From positions 5,059,501-5,123,500 of the forward strand of contig NZ_CP034346.1 in NCBI RefSeq assembly GCF_003991425.1: 64,000 nt of DNA, in the 5' to 3' direction. This DNA is from Paenibacillus lutimineralis (GTDB lineage Bacteria > Bacillota > Bacilli > Paenibacillales > Paenibacillaceae). The number at the start of each line of letters is the position of its first letter. The stretch's first letter is position 1. A program made the position numbers and the translations under genes. The notes under the pieces were generated by a model that saw nothing but the letters and a program-made list of their open reading frames with translations, was not told the DNA's origin and did not search any database. Below are positions 56,151-64,000 of the stretch, piece by piece.

Positions 56151-58358
56151 TTACATGTTAAGTTCAATGAGTTTCTCTGTACTCGAAATCGTCTGTCCAT
56201 TCCATTCCACAGTGACAGTCCACCCGGCATCATTGCGAATTTGTCCAGTTAGGACGCCGTCTTGTTCTGTCAGAGACAGATCAAATTCAGCATCGGCGAT
56301 AACCAGACGCTCCAGCGTGCATGCTTTACCCCTCCAAGCTGAAGGCAGCTGTGGCCGCAAATTCAATTCTTGACGGGCAGCGAACGGTGCTACGCCGAAG
56401 AAATGCCGTATAAACGGTACAGCCAATGCATAGATTGTCCAAGCCTGCACAACACAGCCATAATCAGGTGACATCTCAGAGAAGGAACCTGGAAGGACGC
56501 GTGAGAAGCTGCGGCGCATCCGATTCAAGAGATCAAGCGCGGCATCGGCATTTCCGTTAGCTGCCTCAGCTACTGCATGTACCCCGGTAGAGATCGTCAT
56601 TGTACCTTGCTGGAATGTTCCGGACAAATACGTACCGTATTCACCGATAAATGTATCGTTACGCATATTATCCAGCGCTCTACGCGCCTTATTAGGCTCT
56701 GCAATTCCCGCTTCCATCGGGGTTACAATAACCCAGTTCTTGTTCAGTAGCCAACCGTGATCCGAGTCGGCAGTTCCGCCATTGGTAGCTTTAGCAAGTA
56801 GACCTTCTACATACTCGCGATAGCCGGTCACACCCTGCCCTTCGGCAAGCGAGACAAGGTAATCCACCTTCGGTGCTACATCGCTAGCCGGTGCGACTGC
56901 ATCGGCATACAAGCCTTCATCCTCTTGCCAGAATGAGCGATTGATCGCATCTATGCAGCGCGTTGCTAGCTCGCTATACTTGCTCTCTGCCGCAGCGTCC
57001 TGCAAATATGCGCTCATTTCAGCCATAGATTGTAGAGCTTTCGCCGTATAGACAGCGCTGTCGATGAGCTCCATATTCAGGCCAGCGATTTCAATAATGC
57101 CGTAACCAGAAGGGAATAGATCATGATCCGGGTCCATCTCCTCTAGCAGCCAATCGATGCCTTTTACACAATAAGCATAATGACGGCGCAGCAGCTCTTC
57201 ATCCCCAGTCCAGCGGAACAAATCCCAGACAAAGGCGATATAATGCGCTGTCTCCTGTGTATTGCCCGGGTTGGATACAGCGCCAAGTGTCGTTACCTCA
57301 TGGATGAAGCGTCCATTGCCGTTAACCTCTTCGGATTTTTGCAGCAGTAAATTCAGTGTGTCCTTGGCAAGCTGTGGATCGCCAATTGCTAGTACACCTT
57401 GCAAGGAATAGGTATTGTCACAGCCGAACCACCAAGGATATGTCGGTCCGCCAGCAGTCAGAGCACGCCCGATCCCATCTACCTTCTGGATCAACCATTG
57501 GTTATTCCATTTTGCCCAGGCGAAGACATCGTTCCAGTCTGCTTCCCCCTCGATCGTAAGCTTGGCCCGATCTGCCACGGCATTGTACAACTCTTGCTTC
57601 TCAACAAGAAGCTCTTGATGATGCGCAGCAAGCCGACGATATGAGTCCGCACATTCTTCTGCGGACACATAGGAACCAGCAACGAACAGATTGAAGCGGC
57701 GGCTCTCGCCGGCCGGGATCGTCAACTCGGTTCGGAAGGCAATCCCGCAGCCCGCTCCGGCAGTGAATTCCGGACCATACAGCTCGGATCCAACCTCCAA
57801 TTGATCCCCCGCCAAATCCGTACCAACTTGCACGAACCAGTCATTCTCAGGATCGCGAACAAGCACTTCACGCGGATTCAACACGGTAGCTTGGTCTCCA
57901 GCCCCCTTACGGACACCGACCTCATCAGAGTACCAAACCGCCCGCAGATCAGTGCGCGCGAGCAGTTCTACCTTCAGATGAAGTTCCCCTTCTCCATAAT
58001 GACGAAGCTCATATCCTGCAGTCATGCCTTTCACTTGTTCAGGCGCAAACTGTGTACGTTCCATAGCTATAGGTATATAACTGAGGCCATGGTCGTATTG
58101 GAACCGACTGCCCCACGGCTCGCTTGTAAAGCCATCAGCCCGGGACCAGACGGAAATATTCCGTTTGGTATCGGTGAGCTTCAACCAGAAGCCGTCGAGA
58201 AGTTTAACCGGATGCAGCCAGATCCCGCCCATTTCATTAGCCACATGATGGCCGAAATCCGGAAAGTACCCGTCCTGTGTACCACAAATTTTGACGTATT
58301 CTCCGCCGTTATAATATAAGTTGAATGGATGTTTGCTGTTAATGCCAGCTACCTTCAC
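56151..58358 (-). CDS. Six-hairpin (alpha/alpha)6 glycosidase-like protein
   Basis: About 735 residues. After an N-terminal beta-sandwich region (to about 260) comes an (alpha/alpha)6-barrel resembling amylo-alpha-1,6-glucosidase and related families: GPTYPWWFGCDNTYSLQGVL, IHEVTTLGAVSNPGNTQETA, YIAFVWDLFRWTGDEELL, DSDHGWLLNKNWVIVTPMEA. A short C-terminal beta domain ends the protein. The exact GH family is not identified. Start: GTG at 58358 has GGAGG eight bases upstream; an ATG at 58373 and one at 58364 lie too near or before that site. It probably trims an oligosaccharide for the neighbouring phosphorylase. Repeat copy G separates it from the permease gene. Confidence 0.75.
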   Translation of the reverse strand: MKVAGINSKHPFNLYYNGGEYVKICGTQDGYFPDFGHHVANEMGGIWLHPVKLLDGFWLKLTDTKRNISVWSRADGFTSEPWGSRFQYDHGLSYIPIAMERTQFAPEQVKGMTAGYELRHYGEGELHLKVELLARTDLRAVWYSDEVGVRKGAGDQATVLNPREVLVRDPENDWFVQVGTDLAGDQLEVGSELYGPEFTAGAGCGIAFRTELTIPAGESRRFNLFVAGSYVSAEECADSYRRLAAHHQELLVEKQELYNAVADRAKLTIEGEADWNDVFAWAKWNNQWLIQKVDGIGRALTAGGPTYPWWFGCDNTYSLQGVLAIGDPQLAKDTLNLLLQKSEEVNGNGRFIHEVTTLGAVSNPGNTQETAHYIAFVWDLFRWTGDEELLRRHYAYCVKGIDWLLEEMDPDHDLFPSGYGIIEIAGLNMELIDSAVYTAKALQSMAEMSAYLQDAAAESKYSELATRCIDAINRSFWQEDEGLYADAVAPASDVAPKVDYLVSLAEGQGVTGYREYVEGLLAKATNGGTADSDHGWLLNKNWVIVTPMEAGIAEPNKARRALDNMRNDTFIGEYGTYLSGTFQQGTMTISTGVHAVAEAANGNADAALDLLNRMRRSFSRVLPGSFSEMSPDYGCVVQAWTIYALAVPFIRHFFGVAPFAARQELNLRPQLPSAWRGKACTLERLVIADAEFDLSLTEQDGVLTGQIRNDAGWTVTVEWNGQTISSTEKLIELNM

Positions 58359-58379
58359 CTTCATCTCCTCCATCTAATA

Positions 58380-58555
58380 AGAGGTAATTCAAAAAGTCCT
58401 CTTTTGATCACGAAGCAAACTTAGAAGTGTTCTCGGCATCGAATCTTGAATTCAGCCGGGTCTTCCGGTGCTCACGTACCCACTACGTACGTTCCGCTCC
58501 TCTGACCCTAGCTTTATCCAACCTTCTCGGTGCTGAAAACTGAACTTTTTGGACC
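58380..58555. repeat. Dispersed ~180-bp repeat, copy G
   Basis: Full-length, from AGAGGTAATTCAAAAAGTCC to CTGAACTTTTTGGACC. It lies between the malG-like permease and the glycosidase-like gene, interrupting the sugar operon. Confidence 0.9.
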
Positions 58556-58563
58556 TTATTTTA

Positions 58564-58592
58564 TGAGGTAATTCAAAAAGTCCTCTTTTGAC
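58564..58592. repeat. Extra left tip of the dispersed repeat next to copy G
   Basis: TGAGGTAATTCAAAAAGTCC then TCTTTTGA repeats the first ~28 bases of copy G, 9 bp beyond its right end, in direct orientation. Confidence 0.8.
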
Positions 58593-58626
58593 TCTCATTA
58601 TAAGAACATGAACGCATTTAGCCGCA

Positions 58627-59475
58627 TCAGCCTTTTATAGCCGAAGAAATCGAAATGCCTTCAATGAAATATTTTTGCGCAATAAAGAACAGAATCAATG
58701 CCGGCAGCATAATGAGAATCGTCGCAGCCATCAGCATGTTCCACTCGACATTATACATCCCTTTGAACATGGACAAGCCGAGTGCCAGCGTATACTTTTC
58801 ATTGGAGTTCAAATAAATCAATGGTCCTTGGAAGTCGTTCCATACGCCCATAAAGGTGAAGATCGATACCGCAATCAGCGGAGCCTTCGAGAGAGGAGCC
58901 ATAATCCGAATGAAAATTTGCCAACGGTTCGCTCCGTCTACAAATGCCGACTCATCCAGCTCGCGTGGAATACCGCGCATGAACTGACGAATCAAGAAGA
59001 TGTTAAATGCTCCTCCACCAAGTCCACCAAAAAATGCTGGCAGAATCAAAGGCAGGAAGGAATTCGTTAAGCCTACTTGTTTAAAGAGCAAGAAGGTTGG
59101 AATCAATGTTACCTGGCTTGGCAGCATCATTGTAGCCAGCAAGATCAGGAATAGGGTCTGCTTGCCGCGGAAATTGAAGCGTGCAAATCCATAAGCACAA
59201 AGAGCACCTGTAAATACGGTCCCAATCATAACAGGAACGAGAATAATCAACGTATTGCGAAGGAACAAAAAGAACGGAATTGCACGAACTGCATCCGAAT
59301 AGTTAGACCAGATCCATTTCTGTGGAAAGAAAGAATTGCCGAACACTTCAGCCGGTGTCTTTAATGATGTAGATACTGTCCACAGCAGCGGTACCAGTAC
59401 AATGGCCGAGCCCGCGATCAGAATAAGAAGAGCGAGCCACTGGGATAGATTGAATTTTCTAAGTGAAGTTTGCAT
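58627..59475 (-). CDS. Carbohydrate ABC transporter permease (MalG-like)
   Basis: A 282-residue permease of the CUT1 sugar importer class with six membrane helices: LALLILIAGSAIVLVPLLWT, FLLFKQVGLTNSFLPLIL and the EAA loop GIPRELDESAFVDGANRWQI, then FMGVWNDFQGPLIYL. It ends ISISSAIKG, as MalG-type proteins do. It pairs with the MalF-like gene 20 bp upstream. No ATPase is encoded here, so an MsmX-type shared ATPase elsewhere is expected. Confidence 0.94.
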   Translation of the reverse strand: MQTSLRKFNLSQWLALLILIAGSAIVLVPLLWTVSTSLKTPAEVFGNSFFPQKWIWSNYSDAVRAIPFFLFLRNTLIILVPVMIGTVFTGALCAYGFARFNFRGKQTLFLILLATMMLPSQVTLIPTFLLFKQVGLTNSFLPLILPAFFGGLGGGAFNIFLIRQFMRGIPRELDESAFVDGANRWQIFIRIMAPLSKAPLIAVSIFTFMGVWNDFQGPLIYLNSNEKYTLALGLSMFKGMYNVEWNMLMAATILIMLPALILFFIAQKYFIEGISISSAIKG

Positions 59476-59495
59476 AGTAGGTCTCTCCCTTCCTT

Positions 59496-60389
59496 TTAGT
59501 CTCGATCATCGCCCTGGTAATATACCCAGAAGGACGAGCTGCGGATAACCAGAAGCGTGAATAATAGAATGATAATAAACAATATCCAGGAGAGTGCGGA
59601 CGCGTAACCCATATCGAATTCGATAAACGCTTTGTTGTACAAATACAGATTGTAGAACAAGGTTGAATTGAGCGGACCGCCATTCGTCATAACGAACGCC
59701 TGGGTAAAGTATTGGAATCCACCGATAATCCCCATAATCAGATTGAAGAATATAGTCGGAGTAATCAGCGGCAGAGTAATGCTGAAGAAACGGCGGAATA
59801 TACCGGCACCATCAAGCTCTCCGGCCTCATACAAGTCCTCAGGCACCCCTTGAAGACCAGATAAATAAATAATGATCGTGTTGCCGACTCCCCACAGACC
59901 CATAACGATCAGCGCGCCGAGCGCATAGTTCGGATCTTGGAGCCAAGCTGGACCTTGAATGCCGAACCAGCCTAGCGCCTCGTTCAGAATTCCGTATTCC
60001 GGGTTGAAGATCATGACCCACATCATCGAAGTGGCAACAGCTGGAATTACAGACGGCATAAAGTAAATAAGGCGGAAGAACTTCATTCCGCGTGAACGCA
60101 TATTGAGCAGTACGGCGATTAGTATCGAAGCGACCTGGAACAGCGGTACAGACACCAATGCAAAAATAAAGGTAACTTTTAGAGATTGATAGAACAGTGG
60201 ATCATGGAAAATGGCTTTAAAATTGTCCAGTCCCACATATTGAATAGATTCAACGCCGGTGATAACATCCCATTTGCTGAAGGATAGAATCAGCGAAAAG
60301 ATCATCGGCCCAAGCGTGAAAATGATAAGTCCCAATAGCCACGGAAGAATAAACAAGTACCCCGCCCGATCCGATTTGGAATTATTCAT
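59496..60389 (-). CDS. Carbohydrate ABC transporter permease (MalF/UgpA-like)
   Basis: A 297-residue CUT1 permease with six helices: AGYLFILPWLLGLIIFTLGP, YVGLDNFKAIFHDPLFYQSL, YFMPSVIPAVATSMMWVMIF and the EAA loop QGVPEDLYEAGELDGAGIFR. It sits 59 bp downstream of the binding-protein gene and 20 bp upstream of malG-like. A GC-rich hairpin lies in the gap after the binding protein, probably setting relative expression. Confidence 0.94.
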   Translation of the reverse strand: MNNSKSDRAGYLFILPWLLGLIIFTLGPMIFSLILSFSKWDVITGVESIQYVGLDNFKAIFHDPLFYQSLKVTFIFALVSVPLFQVASILIAVLLNMRSRGMKFFRLIYFMPSVIPAVATSMMWVMIFNPEYGILNEALGWFGIQGPAWLQDPNYALGALIVMGLWGVGNTIIIYLSGLQGVPEDLYEAGELDGAGIFRRFFSITLPLITPTIFFNLIMGIIGGFQYFTQAFVMTNGGPLNSTLFYNLYLYNKAFIEFDMGYASALSWILFIIILLFTLLVIRSSSFWVYYQGDDRD

Positions 60390-60408
60390 GACATCCTCCT
60401 TGATGGAA

Positions 60409-60441
60409 GCGGGCGAGGCGCCTTATCGACACCTCACCCGC
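60409..60441 (-). promoter_or_regulatory. Intercistronic hairpin between binding protein and permeases
   Basis: GCGGGTGAGGTGT pairs with GGCGCCTCGCCCGC (minus strand) with no T-run after it. Such hairpins stabilise the upstream binding-protein mRNA or cause partial termination in sugar ABC operons. Confidence 0.65.
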
Positions 60442-60448
60442 AGCGATT

Positions 60449-61759
60449 TTACTTAATTTTAGAGTCCGCAGTTTTGGCCGCTTCATCAAGCGCGCTCTTC
60501 ACATCCATCTTACCAACCAGAATTTTCTCAAGGGCTTGAGTAAATGCATCTTTGAAGATTGGACCGTTAGCAGAACGCATGGTTACCGGCTTGCGAGCAA
60601 AGCTCATCATTTCAATGACTGGCTTATCTTTCTCTTCAGTTGCCTTAACTTCTTCAAGTTCAGTTGTAGTAGCTGGCAATACTAGACCGTCTTTGGAACG
60701 AAGCTTCTGAGCATCGGTACCGGACAACCATTTCATCAGTTCGAAAGCTTCTTCTTTATGCTTCGTCTTAGAGTTCATTGCCCAGCCTGCTGCAGCGATA
60801 ATGCTTGCGCGGTCGCCGTTCGGACCTTTTGGAATCAGAGCGGAACCGTATTCAACATTCGATTTATCCAAGTCGGACTTGATCCAACGTCCTGTAACCA
60901 TCATAGCCAGCTTGTCGGTCATGAACATGGAGGAGTCTCCACCCATTGTTTCCGTATCTTGCGGTGTTGGGGATACTCTGTTCTGACCCGTCGACAGGTC
61001 TACGTATTTCTGTATCGCAGTTACTGTCTTTTCACTGTTCATGAAGCCTTCAGCTTTAGTACCTTCTTCGTTGGCAATGTCAGTTCCATATGCCCACAGA
61101 TAAGTGTAGATCGGGTATTCCCAAGTTCCAGCGTTAAAGCCGAATTGCGTATATTTATTGTTCTCTTGCTTGGTCAGCTTCTGTGCTGTCGCGATCAAAT
61201 CGTCCCAAGTCCATTCATCGCTAGGATAAGCAATGCCAGCTTCATCAAAGATACGCTTGTTATACCACAGAGCGAGTGGATTGAAATCTTTAGGCAAGTA
61301 GTACAGCTTGTCGTTGATGCGTTCCATATCGATCAGGTCCTGCTGATACATTTTCAGATCAAAAGAGCTATCCTTAGCAACATAATCATCAAGCGGCTCA
61401 ACTACGCCTTTATCTACATAAGCATAGAAATCGCCTTCACCAATCAGGAATACGTCAGGAGCAGTACCACTAGCAAGCGAAGTAGTCAGCTTCGTTGCAT
61501 AACCGTCGCCAGGCACTGGCTCAAATTTAACTTCAATATTAGGGTGAGAAGCATTAAATTCATCTGCCAGCTTCTGCTCGCTAGAGCTGCTGTTTACATC
61601 TCCCCAAGTAGTAAATGTAAGATGTACTTTCTCTTTGCTGCCGCCATTACCAGCAGAGCTGTTGCCCGAATTTGCTGTGTTACCGCCTGTGGAACAAGCG
61701 GAGAGGAGCAGAACTGAACTTAACACTGCTGCAAGTGTAATCGACAATTTCTTTTTCAT
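60449..61759 (-). CDS. Extracellular sugar-binding lipoprotein (family 1)
   Basis: A 436-residue lipoprotein: lipobox LLLSAC with C22, a Gly/Ser/Asn-rich linker, then a family-1 sugar-binding fold: VHLTFTTWGDVNSSSSEQKL, EFNASHPNIEVKFEPVPGDG, LASGTAPDVFLIGEGDFYAY, DKLYYLPKDFNPLALWYNKR and TGRWIKSDLDKSNVEYGSAL. It would deliver an oligosaccharide to the MalF/MalG-like pair. It lies 32 bp downstream of the GH65 gene, indicating co-transcription. Confidence 0.94.
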   Translation of the reverse strand: MKKKLSITLAAVLSSVLLLSACSTGGNTANSGNSSAGNGGSKEKVHLTFTTWGDVNSSSSEQKLADEFNASHPNIEVKFEPVPGDGYATKLTTSLASGTAPDVFLIGEGDFYAYVDKGVVEPLDDYVAKDSSFDLKMYQQDLIDMERINDKLYYLPKDFNPLALWYNKRIFDEAGIAYPSDEWTWDDLIATAQKLTKQENNKYTQFGFNAGTWEYPIYTYLWAYGTDIANEEGTKAEGFMNSEKTVTAIQKYVDLSTGQNRVSPTPQDTETMGGDSSMFMTDKLAMMVTGRWIKSDLDKSNVEYGSALIPKGPNGDRASIIAAAGWAMNSKTKHKEEAFELMKWLSGTDAQKLRSKDGLVLPATTTELEEVKATEEKDKPVIEMMSFARKPVTMRSANGPIFKDAFTQALEKILVGKMDVKSALDEAAKTADSKIK

Positions 61760-61791
61760 TTAAATGACCTCCCTAAATATTCACTTTATGA

Positions 61792-64000
61792 TTAAAAAAT
61801 AGCAGTATCTTGGACTACCTGCAGTTCGCCGTTAACGAACAATTGTACTGGCTCGCTTGCAGTGTTTGTTATCGAAATCTGCTGAGGTGTGATGCTGATT
61901 TCAAGCGGCTTGCCTTGCCAATGCAATGGGAAGCTTAATTTCTCCCAGTGATCTGGAAGCTTAGGCGCCAAATGAAGCTGACCATCCAGCATTCTTACTC
62001 CGGCAAATCCCATTACAACACACTCCCAGATTCCGCCGAGCGATGCAGCATGAATACCGGCATCCGATGAGTGAATCTTCGGCCCCAGATCGATCTCAGC
62101 TGCTCTCTTGAAAAGATGATAAGCGAGTTCTTTATCGCCGAAGTCGCTGGCCAAAATCGAATGAGTCGAGAGTGACAGCGATGAATCATGCAGCGTCTTC
62201 TCTTCGTAGTATTCGTAGTTCGCCAGCTTCACTTCAGGAGCGAATTTATTTTCTAGCAAGAAGAACAGCATCATGATGTCCGCTTGCTTCGAAATCTGCA
62301 TGTTACCAACCTGATCCAGGTTGTAGTCGTTAAATATGCTGCCCACTTTTTCCTGATCCTTGTAAGGAGTCAGATCAATAATTTCTTTCTGCAAATAAGT
62401 ATCGTCCTGTGGAATAATCCGATTTTCATTTGGCTGTGGAAGGTAGATCAAATCCAGCTTGCTCTCCCATACCTTCCGAGCTTCCTTCAAGTTCAACAAT
62501 TCATCATAATGCTTGAACAGTTCAGGACGCTCTGTCTCCAGCTTGCTGTAATACTGCATTGCTAGTTCGATATTGAAATGAGCCATATAATTCGTGAAGG
62601 CGTTGTTGTCTACATGCTCTTTGTATTCATCAGGACCAACAACTTCGTTAATCTCATAACGTCCTTCCGCCTCGTCCCATTCCAGTCGGCTTGCCCAGAA
62701 TATTGCCGTATCGAAGATCATCTCGTAGCCATAGCGCTCCATGAAGTCTTCATCTCCGGTGGCCCGGTAGTAATGCCATACGGCATAGACGATATCGGAT
62801 GTAATATGCTGCTCGATAAATCCGGACCAGATCTTCGTCTGCTCTCCTGTCACAATATCAACCGCGCCCCATACCGGTGTCACTTCACCATCGGATGGCC
62901 AAGCGGCTTCCCATGGATACATCGCTCCGGCATAACCGTTCTCCTTCGCTTTGCGGCGTGCGCCTTCAAGGCCCAGATAACGGTATTCCAACAGCGAACG
63001 CGCCGTCTTCGGATTGCTGTAAATATAGAATGGCAGGATGAAAATTTCTGTATCCCAGAAGGAATGACCTTTGTAGCCTTCACCACTAAGACCTTTCGCT
63101 CCAATTCCCATTCTCCGATCATGGGCCGGAGTCATAACTACCATGTGATACAGAGCAAAACGCAATGCCAGAAGGTCAAAGGAATTCTTCGATTCGATTG
63201 TGATTCCATATTCATTCCATACCTTTGCCCAAGCTGAGGCATGATCTTGGAACAGTGCATCGTAACCTGCGGCGTACACGCTCTTCAAGTCGCCGAGAGC
63301 ATGTTCTCTCATAGCCGGCAAGCTGTAATCTTGCGCATAAGCTAGGTCGCGGCTTGTATGAACCGTTGCCACCTTCTCGAAGCTGAGGCTTTGCCCTTCC
63401 TGAAGATCTACGCTGTAAGCGACTGCCACCTTGCGGCGATCAATCTCCATTGCCGGGCTATTCTCGATTTCTTGGCCATCCAATTTTAACCGATGTGCAG
63501 CTCCGATAACAAAATCAACCTTGGATTCCGTCGTCGTCTGGATCAGCTCCAGATATTTCTTATCATAAATCCGTTTCTCGCCCTCATGGAAATGCTGGCT
63601 TCCGCTATTGCTCACCTGAGCATCGATACCCGATGCAATCGACACTTTGACCGAGCCGCTCAATGATTTGATATCCAGCTTCATTCCGATCAGATGCAAT
63701 CGATCCAACGATACGAATCTGCGGAATGTAAATTCCAGCTTCTTGCCTTCCGCATTGGTCCAAATGAAGGAACGAACCAGCTCTGCATCGCGCAGATTCA
63801 AACTGCGGCTGTATTCCGTTATTTCTCCTTGTTCCAATGTGAATCTCTTGCCGTCAACTCGGATATCTAGACCAGTAACATCGGCCGCATTCGGCAGTTC
63901 ACTTACTTCAAATTCATCGAAACGGTTAAAGGTACCGTTCACGAACAAATTGCGCTTCTCTCCAACATAGGATTCTTCAGCAGCGGAACGAAGTCCCATA
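61792..64000 (-). CDS. GH65 disaccharide phosphorylase (kojibiose/maltose phosphorylase type), N-terminus cut by window edge
   Basis: At least 735 residues; the frame is open at the right edge, and by comparison with the family (…NGYxGxRG) about 30-80 residues are missing. Domains: N-terminal beta-sandwich to about 230, (alpha/alpha)6 catalytic barrel (GYKGHSFWDTEIFILPFYIY, AMYPWEAAWPSDGEVTPVWG, the general-acid Glu region VVGPDEYKEHVDNNAFTNYM), and the loop QADIMMLFFLL, ending in a small beta-sheet domain. GH65 phosphorylases split alpha-glucobioses with phosphate to beta-glucose-1-phosphate. Which linkage (kojibiose, nigerose, trehalose or maltose) is not decided. It is the first visible gene of the sugar operon. 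Confidence 0.93.
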   Translation of the reverse strand, partial: MGLRSAAEESYVGEKRNLFVNGTFNRFDEFEVSELPNAADVTGLDIRVDGKRFTLEQGEITEYSRSLNLRDAELVRSFIWTNAEGKKLEFTFRRFVSLDRLHLIGMKLDIKSLSGSVKVSIASGIDAQVSNSGSQHFHEGEKRIYDKKYLELIQTTTESKVDFVIGAAHRLKLDGQEIENSPAMEIDRRKVAVAYSVDLQEGQSLSFEKVATVHTSRDLAYAQDYSLPAMREHALGDLKSVYAAGYDALFQDHASAWAKVWNEYGITIESKNSFDLLALRFALYHMVVMTPAHDRRMGIGAKGLSGEGYKGHSFWDTEIFILPFYIYSNPKTARSLLEYRYLGLEGARRKAKENGYAGAMYPWEAAWPSDGEVTPVWGAVDIVTGEQTKIWSGFIEQHITSDIVYAVWHYYRATGDEDFMERYGYEMIFDTAIFWASRLEWDEAEGRYEINEVVGPDEYKEHVDNNAFTNYMAHFNIELAMQYYSKLETERPELFKHYDELLNLKEARKVWESKLDLIYLPQPNENRIIPQDDTYLQKEIIDLTPYKDQEKVGSIFNDYNLDQVGNMQISKQADIMMLFFLLENKFAPEVKLANYEYYEEKTLHDSSLSLSTHSILASDFGDKELAYHLFKRAAEIDLGPKIHSSDAGIHAASLGGIWECVVMGFAGVRMLDGQLHLAPKLPDHWEKLSFPLHWQGKPLEISITPQQISITNTASEPVQLFVNGELQVVQDTAIF

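Overview
The window looks like a chromosomal segment of a low-to-mid GC, endospore-forming member of the Bacillales, most probably Paenibacillus or a close relative. The reasons are SpoVB, BofC and a SpoIID/LytB protein, a CymR-type Rrf2 regulator, T-box leaders on alaS and hisS, many GTG/TTG starts with strong Shine-Dalgarno sequences, and a gene order that closely follows the Bacillus subtilis yrzB-yrrK-yrzL-alaS ... mnmA ... rarA ... tcdA-aspS-hisS ... dtd-relA ... apt-recJ ... secDF-comN-spoVB ... yajC-tgt-queA-ruvB-ruvA-bofC block. Unlike B. subtilis, it carries ruvC beside ruvAB. Species assignment is inference.

Bases 1-44500 are this housekeeping block, mostly on the minus strand: translation (alaS, aspS, hisS, dtd), tRNA modification (mnmA with a NifS-like desulfurase, tcdA, tgt, queA), recombination (ruvX, rarA, recJ, ruvABC), stringent response (rel), purine salvage (apt), protein export (secD, secF, yajC, comN) and sporulation (spoVB, bofC). 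Plus-strand insertions relative to the B. subtilis order include mnmA, a polysaccharide deacetylase lipoprotein, a CD3324-family gene, a DUF4870 membrane protein with a uracil permease, and spoVB with a YrzE-like protein. The alaS and hisS leaders each show a consensus sigma-A promoter, T-box sequence and terminator.

Bases 44500-64000 are more accessory: a tRNA-Pro; a peptide-type ABC transporter of unusual build (double ATPase, two permeases with long N-terminal membrane extensions, and a binding protein whose family-5 fold appears circularly permuted); a Nif3-like protein; a divergent AraC regulator/MATE exporter pair with a Fur box over the exporter promoter; and a minus-strand sugar locus of GH65 phosphorylase, binding protein, two permeases, an (alpha/alpha)6 glycosidase-like protein and beta-phosphoglucomutase. 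The sugar locus fits import and phosphorolysis of an alpha-glucodisaccharide, then conversion of beta-glucose-1-phosphate to glucose-6-phosphate.

A dispersed repeat of about 180 bp (seven recognisable copies plus end remnants, all in one orientation) punctuates the whole window. It has imperfect terminal inverted repeats and a compensatory base change in its apical hairpin, which suggests a MITE-like or structured element. There is no insertion-sequence transposase, prophage, CRISPR array or rRNA in the window.
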